From Yokenella regensburgei ATCC 49455 (GTDB lineage Bacteria; Pseudomonadota; Gammaproteobacteria; Enterobacterales; Enterobacteriaceae): DNA of 39,416 nt. The notes beneath the pieces were generated by a model that saw only the letters and a list, made by a program, of their open reading frames with translations, did no database searches and was not told the origin of the DNA. Positions 8,501 through 16,269 of this stretch are shown one piece after another. Positions within the stretch are counted from its first letter, which is position 1, and each line of letters opens with the position of its first letter. The translations under genes and the position numbers were made by a program. The DNA is taken from contig NZ_JMPS01000074.1 in assembly GCF_000735455.1 (NCBI RefSeq), positions 1-39,416 on the forward strand, in the 5' to 3' direction.

Positions 8501-10153
8501 TTACAGCGCCATGTCGTGCTGCGGGGAGGATTCCATCGGCTTCGCCTGGGGGATCGCTGCCTGCGGCTGCGCGTTCATCTGCAGAACCGGCGGTTTGGTC
8601 AACTGCAGCGTGGCAGCGGTGTCGTCCCATACCTGCTGAGTCAGCGCCACGTTGCCGTTCAGCTTCTGACCGTAGCTCGGCACGATAGTATGGATCTTGC
8701 TCTGCCACTCCGGGGAGTTGAACTGCTGCGGGAACATCTGCTTCAGCACGTTCAGCGTGATCGGCGCGGCAGTTGAGGCACCCGGTGACGCACCCAGCAG
8801 CGCGGAGATAGTTTTCTCTTTATCTACCACCACTTCGGTACCCAGTTTCAGTACCCCGCCTTTTTCGGCATCTTTCTTGATGATCTGCACGCGTTGACCG
8901 GCCTGAATCAGCTTCCAGTCCTCTTGACGGGCGGCCGGATAGTACTCTTTCAGCGCCGCGAAGCGGTCTTCATCGCTCAGCATGACCTGGCTAATCAGGT
9001 ATTTCACCAGATCAAAGTTATCCAGACCGACGTCGGTCATAGGCATAACGTTGCTGGTGGTCGTGGTGCTCAGCAGGTCAAAGAATGAACCGTTTTTGAG
9101 GAATTTGGTGGAGAACGTTGCAAATGGTCCGAACAGAACCACACGTTTACCGTCGATAAAGCGGGCATCGAGGTGCGGAACCGACATCGGCGGAGCGCCC
9201 ACAGACGCCTGACCATACACTTTCTCGAGGTGCTGTTTGGTCACTTCCGGGTTTTCGGTCATCAGGAAGGAACCACCCACCGGGAAGCCTGCATAGTTGT
9301 CCGCTTCGGCAATACCGGTTTTCTGCAGCAGCTTCAGCGCGCCGCCGCCGGCACCGATAAACACGTATTTCGCATCAATCGCGTGGGTTTCACCGCTTTT
9401 CACGTTCTGAATGGTGACGTGCCAGGAGTTATCGTCGTTACGTTTGAATTCGGTCACTTCAGCAGACGTTTCCAGGCTGAAGTTGTTGCTCTTTTTCAGG
9501 CTACCGATCAGCTGACGGGTAATTTCACCGTAGTTAACGTCGGTACCCACCGGCGTCCAGGTTGCTGCAACTTTCTGCTGCGGGTCGCGCCCTTCCATCA
9601 CCAGCGGTGCCCACTGTTTGATTTGCTGATGGTCGGTGGAGAATTTCATACCCTGGAACAGCGTGGTCTGCTGCAGCGCAGCATAACGTTTGCCGAGGTA
9701 ATCGACGTTTTTATCGCCCCAGACAAAGCTCATGTGCGGCGTAGAATTAATAAAAGCGTGAGGATCGTTCAGAATGCCGCGCTTGACCTGCGCTGACCAG
9801 AACTGGCGGGAGATCATAAACTGTTCGTTGATATCCAGCGCTTTGCTCACGTCGATGGAACCGTCCGGGCGTTCCGGCGTGTAGTTCAGTTCCATATTCG
9901 CCGAGTGACCGGTCCCGGCGTTATTCCAGCCGTTTGAGGATTCCAGAGCAACACCGTCGAGCTTTTCAACCATCACCTGTTTCCACTCCGGCTGTAATTC
10001 CTGCAGCCAGGTGCCCAGAGAGGCGCTCATAATTCCCCCGCCAATCAGCAGGAAATCGGTTTTTTGTGTGGTTTCAGCATTAGCGTAGGTGGCTGAACTT
10101 ACCAGCATAGCCAATGAAGTCAGCGACAGAATAGTCTTTTTAATTGCAGGCAT
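8501..10153 (-). CDS. mqo: Malate:quinone oxidoreductase
   Basis: The 550-residue protein aligns throughout with E. coli Mqo (548 aa): FAD-binding [16 protein letters not shown] near the N-terminus, [39 protein letters not shown] and [12 protein letters not shown]. Mqo oxidises malate to oxaloacetate at the membrane and passes electrons to quinone, bypassing NAD-linked malate dehydrogenase. The N-terminal hydrophobic stretch ([20 protein letters not shown]) resembles a signal sequence, as in other enterobacterial Mqo. The ATG at 10153 is chosen; a TTG seven codons upstream has no ribosome site and would add residues not seen in relatives. No strong Shine-Dalgarno is visible at either start. 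It is monocistronic, with terminators on both sides. Confidence 0.96.
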   Translation of the reverse strand: MPAIKKTILSLTSLAMLVSSATYANAETTQKTDFLLIGGGIMSASLGTWLQELQPEWKQVMVEKLDGVALESSNGWNNAGTGHSANMELNYTPERPDGSIDVSKALDINEQFMISRQFWSAQVKRGILNDPHAFINSTPHMSFVWGDKNVDYLGKRYAALQQTTLFQGMKFSTDHQQIKQWAPLVMEGRDPQQKVAATWTPVGTDVNYGEITRQLIGSLKKSNNFSLETSAEVTEFKRNDDNSWHVTIQNVKSGETHAIDAKYVFIGAGGGALKLLQKTGIAEADNYAGFPVGGSFLMTENPEVTKQHLEKVYGQASVGAPPMSVPHLDARFIDGKRVVLFGPFATFSTKFLKNGSFFDLLSTTTTSNVMPMTDVGLDNFDLVKYLISQVMLSDEDRFAALKEYYPAARQEDWKLIQAGQRVQIIKKDAEKGGVLKLGTEVVVDKEKTISALLGASPGASTAAPITLNVLKQMFPQQFNSPEWQSKIHTIVPSYGQKLNGNVALTQQVWDDTAATLQLTKPPVLQMNAQPQAAIPQAKPMESSPQHDMAL

Positions 10154-10289
10154 GATAATGATATCGCATCGCAAAAGTGAAGTGTGAAGCTATATATTAA
10201 CTCACTTTTACTTTATTTTAAAATTTCATTCACAGATTCGTTAAACCACAGGAAAGGTGTAACAATATTTTTGCTTTTTTTAATTAAAA

Positions 10290-10308
10290 AAAGCAGCCAG
10301 GCTGCTTT
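10290..10308 (-). terminator. Rho-independent terminator of the MgtE-like gene
   Basis: On the minus strand AAAGCAGCC-T-GGCTGCTTT is a perfect inverted repeat followed by a T-rich tract (TTTTAATT). It lies about 55 bp after the stop of the transporter gene and before the mqo promoter region. Confidence 0.82.
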
Positions 10309-10363
10309 AATTGGATGATTAATTGAGGTGGCCGCCCCACCGCGCGTGCGGCGGCAATTTAAC

Positions 10364-11356
10364 TTAAATACCCAACGTATATTGGGCAATTTTAAAGTAA
10401 ATAATCAGACCGGTGCCATCAATAAAGGTGGCAATAAAGGGTGCAGAAACCACCGCCGGGTCAATACGTACTTTTTGCAACAGCATGGGAATAATAGAGG
10501 AAACAATCGCACTCCAGATGGTGATAGCCACCAGGGTCAGACTGACGACGATGGTTATTTCAACACCCACGCCCATCATCCACGCACGGATCCACGCGGC
10601 AACACCTATCGTTATCGCAATCAGCAGCGAGGTAGAGACCTCTTTGCGTATGACGCGGCCAAGATTACTGAGGTTGGCTTCTCCCAGGGCCATGGCACGG
10701 ACGATGGTGGAGGTTATCTGCGTACCACTGTTACCACCGGTACCAATCAGCAGTGGAATGAAGAACGCTAGTGCGATGGCCGCCTCAAGCTGTTCTTCGA
10801 ACGCCTTTAATACCGTACCGGTATAGGCTTCCGCCACAAACAGTAATAACAGCCAGACGCTACGTTTACGCCACAGCTCCCAGGGGCTGGTTTCCAGATA
10901 AGGCTTTTCCAGCGGTAACGATGCCCCCTGCAGCTGTGCATCTTCGGTATTCTCATCGCGCACCAGGTGAGCAATTTCTTTTTCACCCAATACACCAACA
11001 ATAATACCGTCCTTGAGGACCGGGAAAAACGTCAATGGATGTTTAACGTACATATCGCAAAAATCAGTGCGATCGTCTTCTGGTTTTACAGATATAAATT
11101 TGCGGTTCACAATGCCACGCACAAATTCATCTGCTTCATTCATTCTCAGCAATTCTTTTACTGATAATACACCGTGTAAAAAACCCTCTTCGGTGGTAAC
11201 ACAAACGTGGGAAGGAATACGCTCGTCGGTAATTTGTGACAACAGAGTATTGCGCGCTTCCGCAATGGTCATGCTGGCACGCAGGCTGACGTAATCCTGA
11301 GTCATGTATTCGCTGATATCATCCGCACGCGGATGGTTAAGTACTAATGGGGTCAT
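10364..11356 (-). CDS. MgtE-type Mg2+ transporter, short form
   Basis: 330 residues: a CBS-domain pair at about 14-135 (DISEYMTQDYVSL..., GVLSVKELLRM, ...FFPVLKDGIIVGVLGEKEI), then a membrane part from about 168 with five helices carrying the MgtE signatures GTGGNSGTQ and FIDGTGLIIYF. MgtE proteins are Mg2+-gated Mg2+ channels of the inner membrane; the CBS domains sense cytoplasmic Mg2+. Typical MgtE proteins are about 450 residues and begin with a helical N domain, which is absent here. The ATG follows TTTTT, and the ribosome site GCGAGG lies inside the riboswitch terminator hairpin. The M-box upstream supports a role in Mg2+ uptake. Confidence 0.88.
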   Translation of the reverse strand: MTPLVLNHPRADDISEYMTQDYVSLRASMTIAEARNTLLSQITDERIPSHVCVTTEEGFLHGVLSVKELLRMNEADEFVRGIVNRKFISVKPEDDRTDFCDMYVKHPLTFFPVLKDGIIVGVLGEKEIAHLVRDENTEDAQLQGASLPLEKPYLETSPWELWRKRSVWLLLLFVAEAYTGTVLKAFEEQLEAAIALAFFIPLLIGTGGNSGTQITSTIVRAMALGEANLSNLGRVIRKEVSTSLLIAITIGVAAWIRAWMMGVGVEITIVVSLTLVAITIWSAIVSSIIPMLLQKVRIDPAVVSAPFIATFIDGTGLIIYFKIAQYTLGI

Positions 11357-11361
11357 AAAAA

Positions 11362-11600
11362 CCTCGCAAGATGTTTAACGGATTAACCGAGCATCACGAG
11401 GGCGGTAAACCAGAGCAGGGGTGCAGATAAATCTATCTCCACGTACAGGTTTTGGCACTATACAACGTATCCAGATAACTGGAAGTTACTTTGGGCTGAA
11501 CCTTAATCCGATAAAGCCTGTCCTAACCTTGGGCATCTCTCGATGTCGTCAGATCAGTAACCTATGTTTGTACAGGAGCCTCGCCAAACGAGATACTGCA
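11362..11600 (-). promoter_or_regulatory. M-box (ykoK) Mg2+ riboswitch with terminator/sequestering hairpin
   Basis: On the minus strand the leader contains the M-box core GGCGAGGCTCCTGTA-CAAACATAGG (11561-11586 region), then ATCGAGAGATGCCCAAGG and CTGGATACGTTGTATAGTGCC, in the same order as in the Bacillus mgtE leader. The aptamer spans roughly 11441-11600. The expression platform is CCTCG-t-GATG ... CATC-ttg-CGAGG (11362-11401) followed at once by TTTTT and the ATG. This hairpin is an intrinsic terminator whose 3' arm also carries the Shine-Dalgarno GCGAGG. High Mg2+ is expected to favour the OFF state. A -10-like TATATT lies just upstream of the aptamer near 11613. Confidence 0.85.
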
Positions 11601-11858
11601 TAAAGCGAGGCGAATATAGCGATTGCTATAAAAAATAAAAACTGCGGCGAAACAGTTGTTTATTGAAGGTTTAAATAAATATGTAAAATTATAACAAAAT
11701 GCATTATATAATTGCGGTTTAGCTTCGATTTAGGATTAAGAAAAAGAAAGCTGCTATGTTAAAAAGTCAGCCAATGAATAATAAAAAGGAATGGTATAAT
11801 TTATATTCAGCGAAGCCAGATCTTCATCTGTAAATATATGTAAGCAACAGTCAATATC
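11601..11858. other. AT-rich intergenic stretch, no gene seen
   Basis: About 260 bases between the riboswitch and the stop of the LysR gene. It should hold the promoter of the Mg2+ transporter and the 3' end of the LysR transcript. It is rich in A and T runs, and I see no convincing reading frame or strong hairpin with a T tract. Confidence 0.6.
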
Positions 11859-12749
11859 TTATTCCCCACTTAATAGCGTCAACCTGCGCTGCACCTCATC
11901 AAGAAATAACGGTAATCCACCAGGTTGATAGTCCCGGGACATATAGATGCCATAAACAGCCAGCGTTCTCGGCAACCAGCCTGACAGCAGCGGCTGCAGC
12001 AAACCGCGCTCCAGCGCCAGGTGTGCTTCTATTTCCGGTAACATCGCAATACCGCATCCCGCCACAGCGGCTTCCAGCAGTAATGAAGAGATCCCTGCCC
12101 CAAGATTTCCACCTACACTAACGGAAACCGACTCCCCTGAACCATCGCTGAAGTGCCATGAAGGCGCGGTGAAATGGCTGTAGTGCAGGCAGTTGTGCTG
12201 CGTAAGATCCTGCGGCGTTTGTGGGGCGCCGTGCTGCTGCAGGTACGCAGGGGAAGCACAAAGCACCGAGTGGCATACGCCCAGGCGGCGCGCAATAGCG
12301 CCTGGCTCAGGATCGTTGGTTATCCGAATCGCCACATCGATACGCTCACCCACCAGGCTCACTGGATGGTTGTTAATATCCAGTTCGAGGCGTAATTGCG
12401 GGTAACGACCTAGAAAATCAGGTAATAACGGAGAAACCAGATGCATGGCGGTGAAATGTGCGCACGCTACGCGCAGAGTACCAGAGGGAGTACTGCGCTG
12501 GTTCTGCCCTTCTATCTCTTCAGACAGGCGAAGAAGGCTACGCGTTTTTTGCAGAGTATTTTCACCGGCTGCCGTCAGCGTGAGTTTGCGCGTCGAGCGA
12601 TGGATGAGCCGCGTTCCTGCCCACTGTTCCATCTGTTCCAGATAACGGCTGACCATCGGGCGCGACATGCCCAGCGCCCGCGCCGCCGCGCTGAGGCTCC
12701 CCAGTTCACAGATCCGATTGTAAACCCGTGCAGCGATAATCCGGTCCAT
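11859..12749 (-). CDS. LysR-family transcriptional regulator
   Basis: 296 residues with an N-terminal winged HTH (ARVYNRICELGSLSAAARAL, SRPMVSRYLEQMEQ, GTRLIHRSTRKLTLTAAG) and a C-terminal substrate-binding fold (GTLRVACAHFTAMHLVSPLL, ERIDVAIRITNDPEP, GCGIAMLPEIEA). The second ATG at 12749 is chosen because GGAG lies six bases before it; the ATG four codons upstream lacks such a site. It is transcribed away from the MBL-fold gene, with about 110 bp between the two starts, the usual arrangement in which a LysR regulator controls its divergent neighbour. The inducer is unknown. Confidence 0.88.
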   Translation of the reverse strand: MDRIIAARVYNRICELGSLSAAARALGMSRPMVSRYLEQMEQWAGTRLIHRSTRKLTLTAAGENTLQKTRSLLRLSEEIEGQNQRSTPSGTLRVACAHFTAMHLVSPLLPDFLGRYPQLRLELDINNHPVSLVGERIDVAIRITNDPEPGAIARRLGVCHSVLCASPAYLQQHGAPQTPQDLTQHNCLHYSHFTAPSWHFSDGSGESVSVSVGGNLGAGISSLLLEAAVAGCGIAMLPEIEAHLALERGLLQPLLSGWLPRTLAVYGIYMSRDYQPGGLPLFLDEVQRRLTLLSGE

Positions 12750-12861
12750 TTTGCTCTCCATCTGCTCGATTTATGAAACTCAGCATCTCCTTTTTCAGGA
12801 ATTCTGGCAAATGAGATTTTCCGTACAATAACGCTCATTCACCTGACAATGAGAAACGAAC

Positions 12862-13713
12862 ATGAAACTGACAACTCTGGCCCTGCTGACCGCGACCTTT
12901 GCTACCACCGCTATGGCGGCTCCGCTGAAACTGGAAACCTACAACCCACAGGAAAACGGTATTTTTCCGGTTTCTTCTACGCTTGTGAGCGGCCCGCACG
13001 AAGCGGTGCTGTTTGATGCCCAGTTCAACGTGAAAGACGGCGAAAAACTGGTAGAGATGGTGCGTAAAAGCGGTAAGAAACTGACGCAAATCGTCATTAC
13101 CTCCGGTGACCCTGATTTCTACTTCGGCCTCGAGCCGCTGGTAAAAGCCTTCCCGGAAGCGAAGATTGTCGCTACCCAGAAAGTGGTCGATCACATTAAA
13201 GAAACCAGCAAAGCTAAGCTGACCTACTGGGGCCCGCAGATGAAAGACGGCGCGCCGCAGGTGCTGTACACCCCTCAGCCGATTGCCAGCACCCACTTCA
13301 GTATTGATGGTGAAGCGGTAGAAATTAAACAGCCGGAAAGCTACGCCGCTTATGTCTGGATCCCGGGTAACAAAACCATCCTCGGCGGTACCGGCGTTGC
13401 TTCAGGTATTCATGTCTGGACGGCTGATACTCAGTCGGTTGAATCCCGTAAAGACTGGCGCGAAACGCTGAAAGGCATGGCGGCCCTGCACCCGCAAAAA
13501 GTGATCCCGGGCCACTATCTGGGTGAACTGCCGCAGGGTGACAAAGCCATCACCTTCACCAGCGAGTATCTGACCCAGTTTGAGCAGGCGCTGAAATCAC
13601 AGAAAACCGCAGCTGGCGTCATTGCAACCATGAAGCAGCAGTACCCACAGCTTAAAGAAGAAAGTTCGCTTGAGCTGAGTGCGAAGGTAAACAAAGGCGA
13701 AATGGCCTGGTAA
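12862..13713 (+). CDS. Periplasmic MBL-fold protein with degenerate metal motif
   Basis: 283 residues: signal peptide 1-19 (MKLTTLALL...TTAMA), then a metallo-beta-lactamase-type fold (SSTLVSGPHEAVLFDAQF, IVITSGDPDFYFGLEPL, PGNKTILGGTGV, KVIPGHYLGELP). In the canonical family the second block reads THxHxDHxxG; here it is T80-S-G-D-P-D85-F-Y-F-G89, so three of the four usual ligands (two His and the final His) are missing while D85 remains. The later PGH histidine is kept. Catalysis by a normal di-metal site is therefore doubtful. The LysR gene diverges upstream; the ribosome site is weak (GAGAAACGAAC). Substrate and role are unknown. Confidence 0.82.
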   Translation: MKLTTLALLTATFATTAMAAPLKLETYNPQENGIFPVSSTLVSGPHEAVLFDAQFNVKDGEKLVEMVRKSGKKLTQIVITSGDPDFYFGLEPLVKAFPEAKIVATQKVVDHIKETSKAKLTYWGPQMKDGAPQVLYTPQPIASTHFSIDGEAVEIKQPESYAAYVWIPGNKTILGGTGVASGIHVWTADTQSVESRKDWRETLKGMAALHPQKVIPGHYLGELPQGDKAITFTSEYLTQFEQALKSQKTAAGVIATMKQQYPQLKEESSLELSAKVNKGEMAW

Positions 13714-13865
13714 ACATTCCTGGATTCAGTTTTGTGGTTTGCTATTTCGCCTGATATGACCGAGTATCAGTACTGCATCAAAATTAATCGATGCGTATGT
13801 GGTTAATTTCGTCCGGTTTTTTCCGGGCTAGTCCTTGAAACCAGCAACAGGATTGAGGAGTAACA

Positions 13866-14006
13866 ATGAAATCGAACCGTAAAGCACGTCATATTCTCGG
13901 CTTGAGCTACAAACTGTCTAACCAGACGAAAGTGGTACGCGAAGGCGGCCAGGAAACCCAGGTCAACCACGCACATGCCACCGGACGTAAGCGCCGCGCA
14001 AAATAA
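13866..14006 (+). CDS. sra: Stationary-phase ribosome-associated protein Sra (RpsV)
   Basis: A 46-residue basic protein, [20 protein letters not shown]..., ending TGRKRRAK, closely matching E. coli Sra ([20 protein letters not shown]...). It associates with 30S subunits in stationary phase. GAGGAG lies eight bases before the ATG, and a strong terminator follows the stop. As in E. coli it sits next to maeA. Confidence 0.95.
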   Translation: MKSNRKARHILGLSYKLSNQTKVVREGGQETQVNHAHATGRKRRAK

Positions 14007-14026
14007 GTTTGCCTGAATCGTGACCG

Positions 14027-14057
14027 ACACCATCTTCCTGGAAGATGGTGTTTTTTT
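14027..14057 (+). terminator. Rho-independent terminator of sra
   Basis: ACACCATCTTC-CTG-GAAGATGGTGT is an 11-pair perfect stem followed by seven T residues, 20 bp after the sra stop. Confidence 0.93.
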
Positions 14058-14183
14058 ATTTTCTTAAGACCGCCATTTCCCCTTTTTGACAGCACTTGCT
14101 TTATACTTTGCCCGCCGCTGTACCCGCCAGCCTGAGGCAGCCTCACCTGCCGGGACTGGAGTGATGACAAAGGAGTGAGTGAG

Positions 14184-15881
14184 ATGTTATTAAATCATAA
14201 GAAAAACCGTTCTCTTTATATTCCCTACGCAGGCCCGGTTCTGCTGGAATTCCCGCTGCTGAATAAAGGTAGCGCCTTCAGTATTGAAGAGCGTCGCAAC
14301 TTCAACCTCCTCGGCCTGCTGCCAGAAGTCGTGGAAACTATTGAAGAACAAGCCGAGCGCGCCTGGATCCAGTATCAGGGCTTCAAAACCGAAATCGATA
14401 AACACATCTACCTGCGCAATATTCAGGATACGAACGAAACCCTGTTCTATCGCCTGGTGGGAAATCATCTTGAAGAGATGATGCCGGTTATCTATACCCC
14501 GACCGTGGGTGCCGCCTGTGAACGTTTCTCGGAGATCTATCGCCGCTCGCGCGGGGTGTTCATCTCTTATGAAAACCGTCACAACATGGACGATATTCTG
14601 CAAAACGTGCCGAACCACAACATCAAGGTGATTGTGGTGACCGACGGCGAGCGTATCCTCGGCCTTGGCGATCAGGGGATCGGCGGGATGGGCATTCCTA
14701 TCGGCAAGCTCTCCCTCTATACCGCCTGTGGCGGAATCAGCCCGGCATACACCCTGCCGGTAGTGCTGGATGTGGGGACCAACAACCCGCAGTTGCTGAA
14801 CGATCCGTTGTATATGGGCTGGCGTCACTCGCGTATTACCGACGACGAATACTATCAGTTCGTCGATGATTTCATTCAGGCGGTGAAACAGCGCTGGCCG
14901 GATGTACTGCTGCAGTTTGAAGACTTTGCGCAGAAAAACGCGATGCCGCTGCTGACCCGCTATCGCGACGAGATTTGCTCCTTCAACGATGACATTCAGG
15001 GAACTGCGGCGGTCACCGTCGGGACGCTGATTGCCGCCAGCCGTGCCGCCGGTAGCCAGCTCAGCGAGCAGAAAATCGTCTTCCTCGGCGCCGGTTCCGC
15101 CGGTTGCGGTATCGCTGAACAGATCATCGCCCAGATCCAGCGTGAAGGTCTGAGTGAAGAGCAGGCCCGCGCCCGGGTATTCATGGTTGACCGTTTCGGC
15201 CTGCTGACCGATCAGATGCCAAATCTGCTTAACTTCCAGACCAAACTGGTGCAGAAACGCGAGAACCTGAGCAACTGGGATAGCCAGAACGACGTGCTGT
15301 CGCTGTTAGACGTTGTGCGTAATGTGAAACCGGACATTCTGATTGGCGTATCCGGCCAGACCGGGCTGTTCTCAGAAGAGATCATTCGCGAGATGCACAA
15401 GCACTGCCCGCGTCCGATCGTGATGCCGCTTTCCAACCCGACGTCGCGCGTTGAAGCCACCCCGCAGGACATCATCAACTGGACCGATGGCAATGCGCTG
15501 GTCGCTACCGGCAGCCCGTTTGCGCCGGTGGTGTGGAAGGACAAAGTCTTCCCTATCGCCCAGTGTAACAACGCCTATATCTTCCCGGGTATTGGCCTTG
15601 GGGTGATTGCATCCGGTGCCCGACGCATTACCGACGAGATGCTGATGTCGGCAAGCGAAACCCTCGCCAAGCATTCACCGCTGGTGAATAACGGCGAAGG
15701 TCTGGTATTGCCAGAGCTGAAAGACATCAAAACCGTGTCGCGGGCGATTGCCTTTGCGGTGGGTAAAATGGCTCAGCAGCAGGGTGTTGCGGTGAAAACC
15801 TCTGCCGAGGCGCTGCAGCAGGCGATTGATGAAAACTTCTGGCTGCCGGAATACCGCAGCTACCGCCGTACTTCTATCTGA
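14184..15881 (+). CDS. maeA: NAD-dependent malic enzyme (oxaloacetate-decarboxylating)
   Basis: 565 residues, the same length as E. coli MaeA (SfcA) and nearly identical over long blocks: [31 protein letters not shown] with the catalytic tyrosine, [17 protein letters not shown], the metal-binding region FEDFAQKNA and [10 protein letters not shown], and the dinucleotide fold [13 protein letters not shown]. It converts malate and NAD+ to pyruvate, CO2 and NADH in the cytoplasm. The ATG at 14184 is preceded by AAAGGAG at eight bases; a GTG at 14175 overlaps that site and is unlikely. It follows sra as in E. coli. Confidence 0.97.
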   Translation: MLLNHKKNRSLYIPYAGPVLLEFPLLNKGSAFSIEERRNFNLLGLLPEVVETIEEQAERAWIQYQGFKTEIDKHIYLRNIQDTNETLFYRLVGNHLEEMMPVIYTPTVGAACERFSEIYRRSRGVFISYENRHNMDDILQNVPNHNIKVIVVTDGERILGLGDQGIGGMGIPIGKLSLYTACGGISPAYTLPVVLDVGTNNPQLLNDPLYMGWRHSRITDDEYYQFVDDFIQAVKQRWPDVLLQFEDFAQKNAMPLLTRYRDEICSFNDDIQGTAAVTVGTLIAASRAAGSQLSEQKIVFLGAGSAGCGIAEQIIAQIQREGLSEEQARARVFMVDRFGLLTDQMPNLLNFQTKLVQKRENLSNWDSQNDVLSLLDVVRNVKPDILIGVSGQTGLFSEEIIREMHKHCPRPIVMPLSNPTSRVEATPQDIINWTDGNALVATGSPFAPVVWKDKVFPIAQCNNAYIFPGIGLGVIASGARRITDEMLMSASETLAKHSPLVNNGEGLVLPELKDIKTVSRAIAFAVGKMAQQQGVAVKTSAEALQQAIDENFWLPEYRSYRRTSI

Positions 15882-15888
15882 CCAAAGC

Positions 15889-15907
15889 GGCGCTCCAGAG
15901 GAGCGCC
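15889..15907 (+). terminator. GC-rich hairpin after maeA, atypical terminator
   Basis: GGCGCTCC-AGA-GGAGCGCC forms an eight-pair perfect stem seven bases after the maeA stop. No T tract follows (ATGCTGAAAA), so it may stabilise the 3' end or act with Rho rather than as an intrinsic terminator. Confidence 0.5.
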
Positions 15908-16075
15908 ATGCTGAAAAAGTCTGTCAACAATCTGGTCGCTTATCGTCGTCGCGCGGGAGTGAAGCTTTACCCGCGCGGCCAACCGGTTGAGCTGATTTCA
16001 GGGGTGGCGAAACCCCATTCATCACGCTACACTGCACTCACCTGTCAACTTACTGAATATATAAGGAGGATCCCC

Positions 16076-16159
16076 ATGCTGTACTGTGAAATTTTCAATG
16101 TTTCACATACATTTGGCGATCGTGCCAGCTCAAGCGTTATCCGTATCGTGCTGCGATAA
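16076..16159 (+). CDS. Putative 27-codon leader peptide of the ABC-F gene
   Basis: A short ORF beginning MLYCEIFNVSHTFGD and ending SSVIRIVLR. It has an almost ideal ribosome site, AAGGAGGA, seven bases before the ATG, far stronger than that of the gene downstream. The same frame is open upstream without a comparable start, so the internal ATG is preferred. Its 3' end lies within a long RNA hairpin (16128-16172) and its stop is 110 bases before the ABC-F start. This arrangement is typical of leader peptides whose stalled translation controls ribosome-protection or methylase genes. The peptide itself has no recognised homologue. Confidence 0.55.
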   Translation: MLYCEIFNVSHTFGDRASSSVIRIVLR

Positions 16160-16268
16160 CTTTGGCTTGAGCGAAGAAACACACCTTTAATCCCTTCTCT
16201 CGGGCTTACCGGGTTATCGTCAGCGATGTTTGACGAGGCACAGCTGTGCCTGTAACTCTTGAGTAAGC
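16128..16268 (+). promoter_or_regulatory. Putative translational attenuator between leader peptide and ABC-F gene
   Basis: Several RNA pairings can form. (1) GCTCAAGC+GTTATC (16128-16141) pairs with GATAAC (16155-16160) and GCTTGAGC (16165-16172), with a four-base bulge, across the leader stop. (2) CGATAAC (16154-16160) can instead pair with GTTATCG (16213-16219), excluding pairing 1. (3) GCTTAC (16204-16209) pairs with GTAAGC (16263-16268), immediately before the ABC-F ATG, hiding its ribosome site. (4) AGGCACAGCTGTGCCT (16236-16251) is a perfect palindrome between the arms of pairing 3. Ribosome stalling on the leader would shift the balance. The pairings are seen directly; the mechanism is inferred. 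Confidence 0.5.
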
Positions 16269-16269
16269 A

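Noticed and set aside
14190-14828. 212-codon minus-strand frame within maeA
   Set aside because: Antisense shadow of a highly conserved enzyme gene.
15908-16159. 83-codon protein between maeA and the ABC-F gene
   Set aside because: Its first 56 codons start inside the hairpin after maeA, have no ribosome site and are not protein-like; only the last 27 codons, with the strong AAGGAGGA, are kept as a leader ORF.
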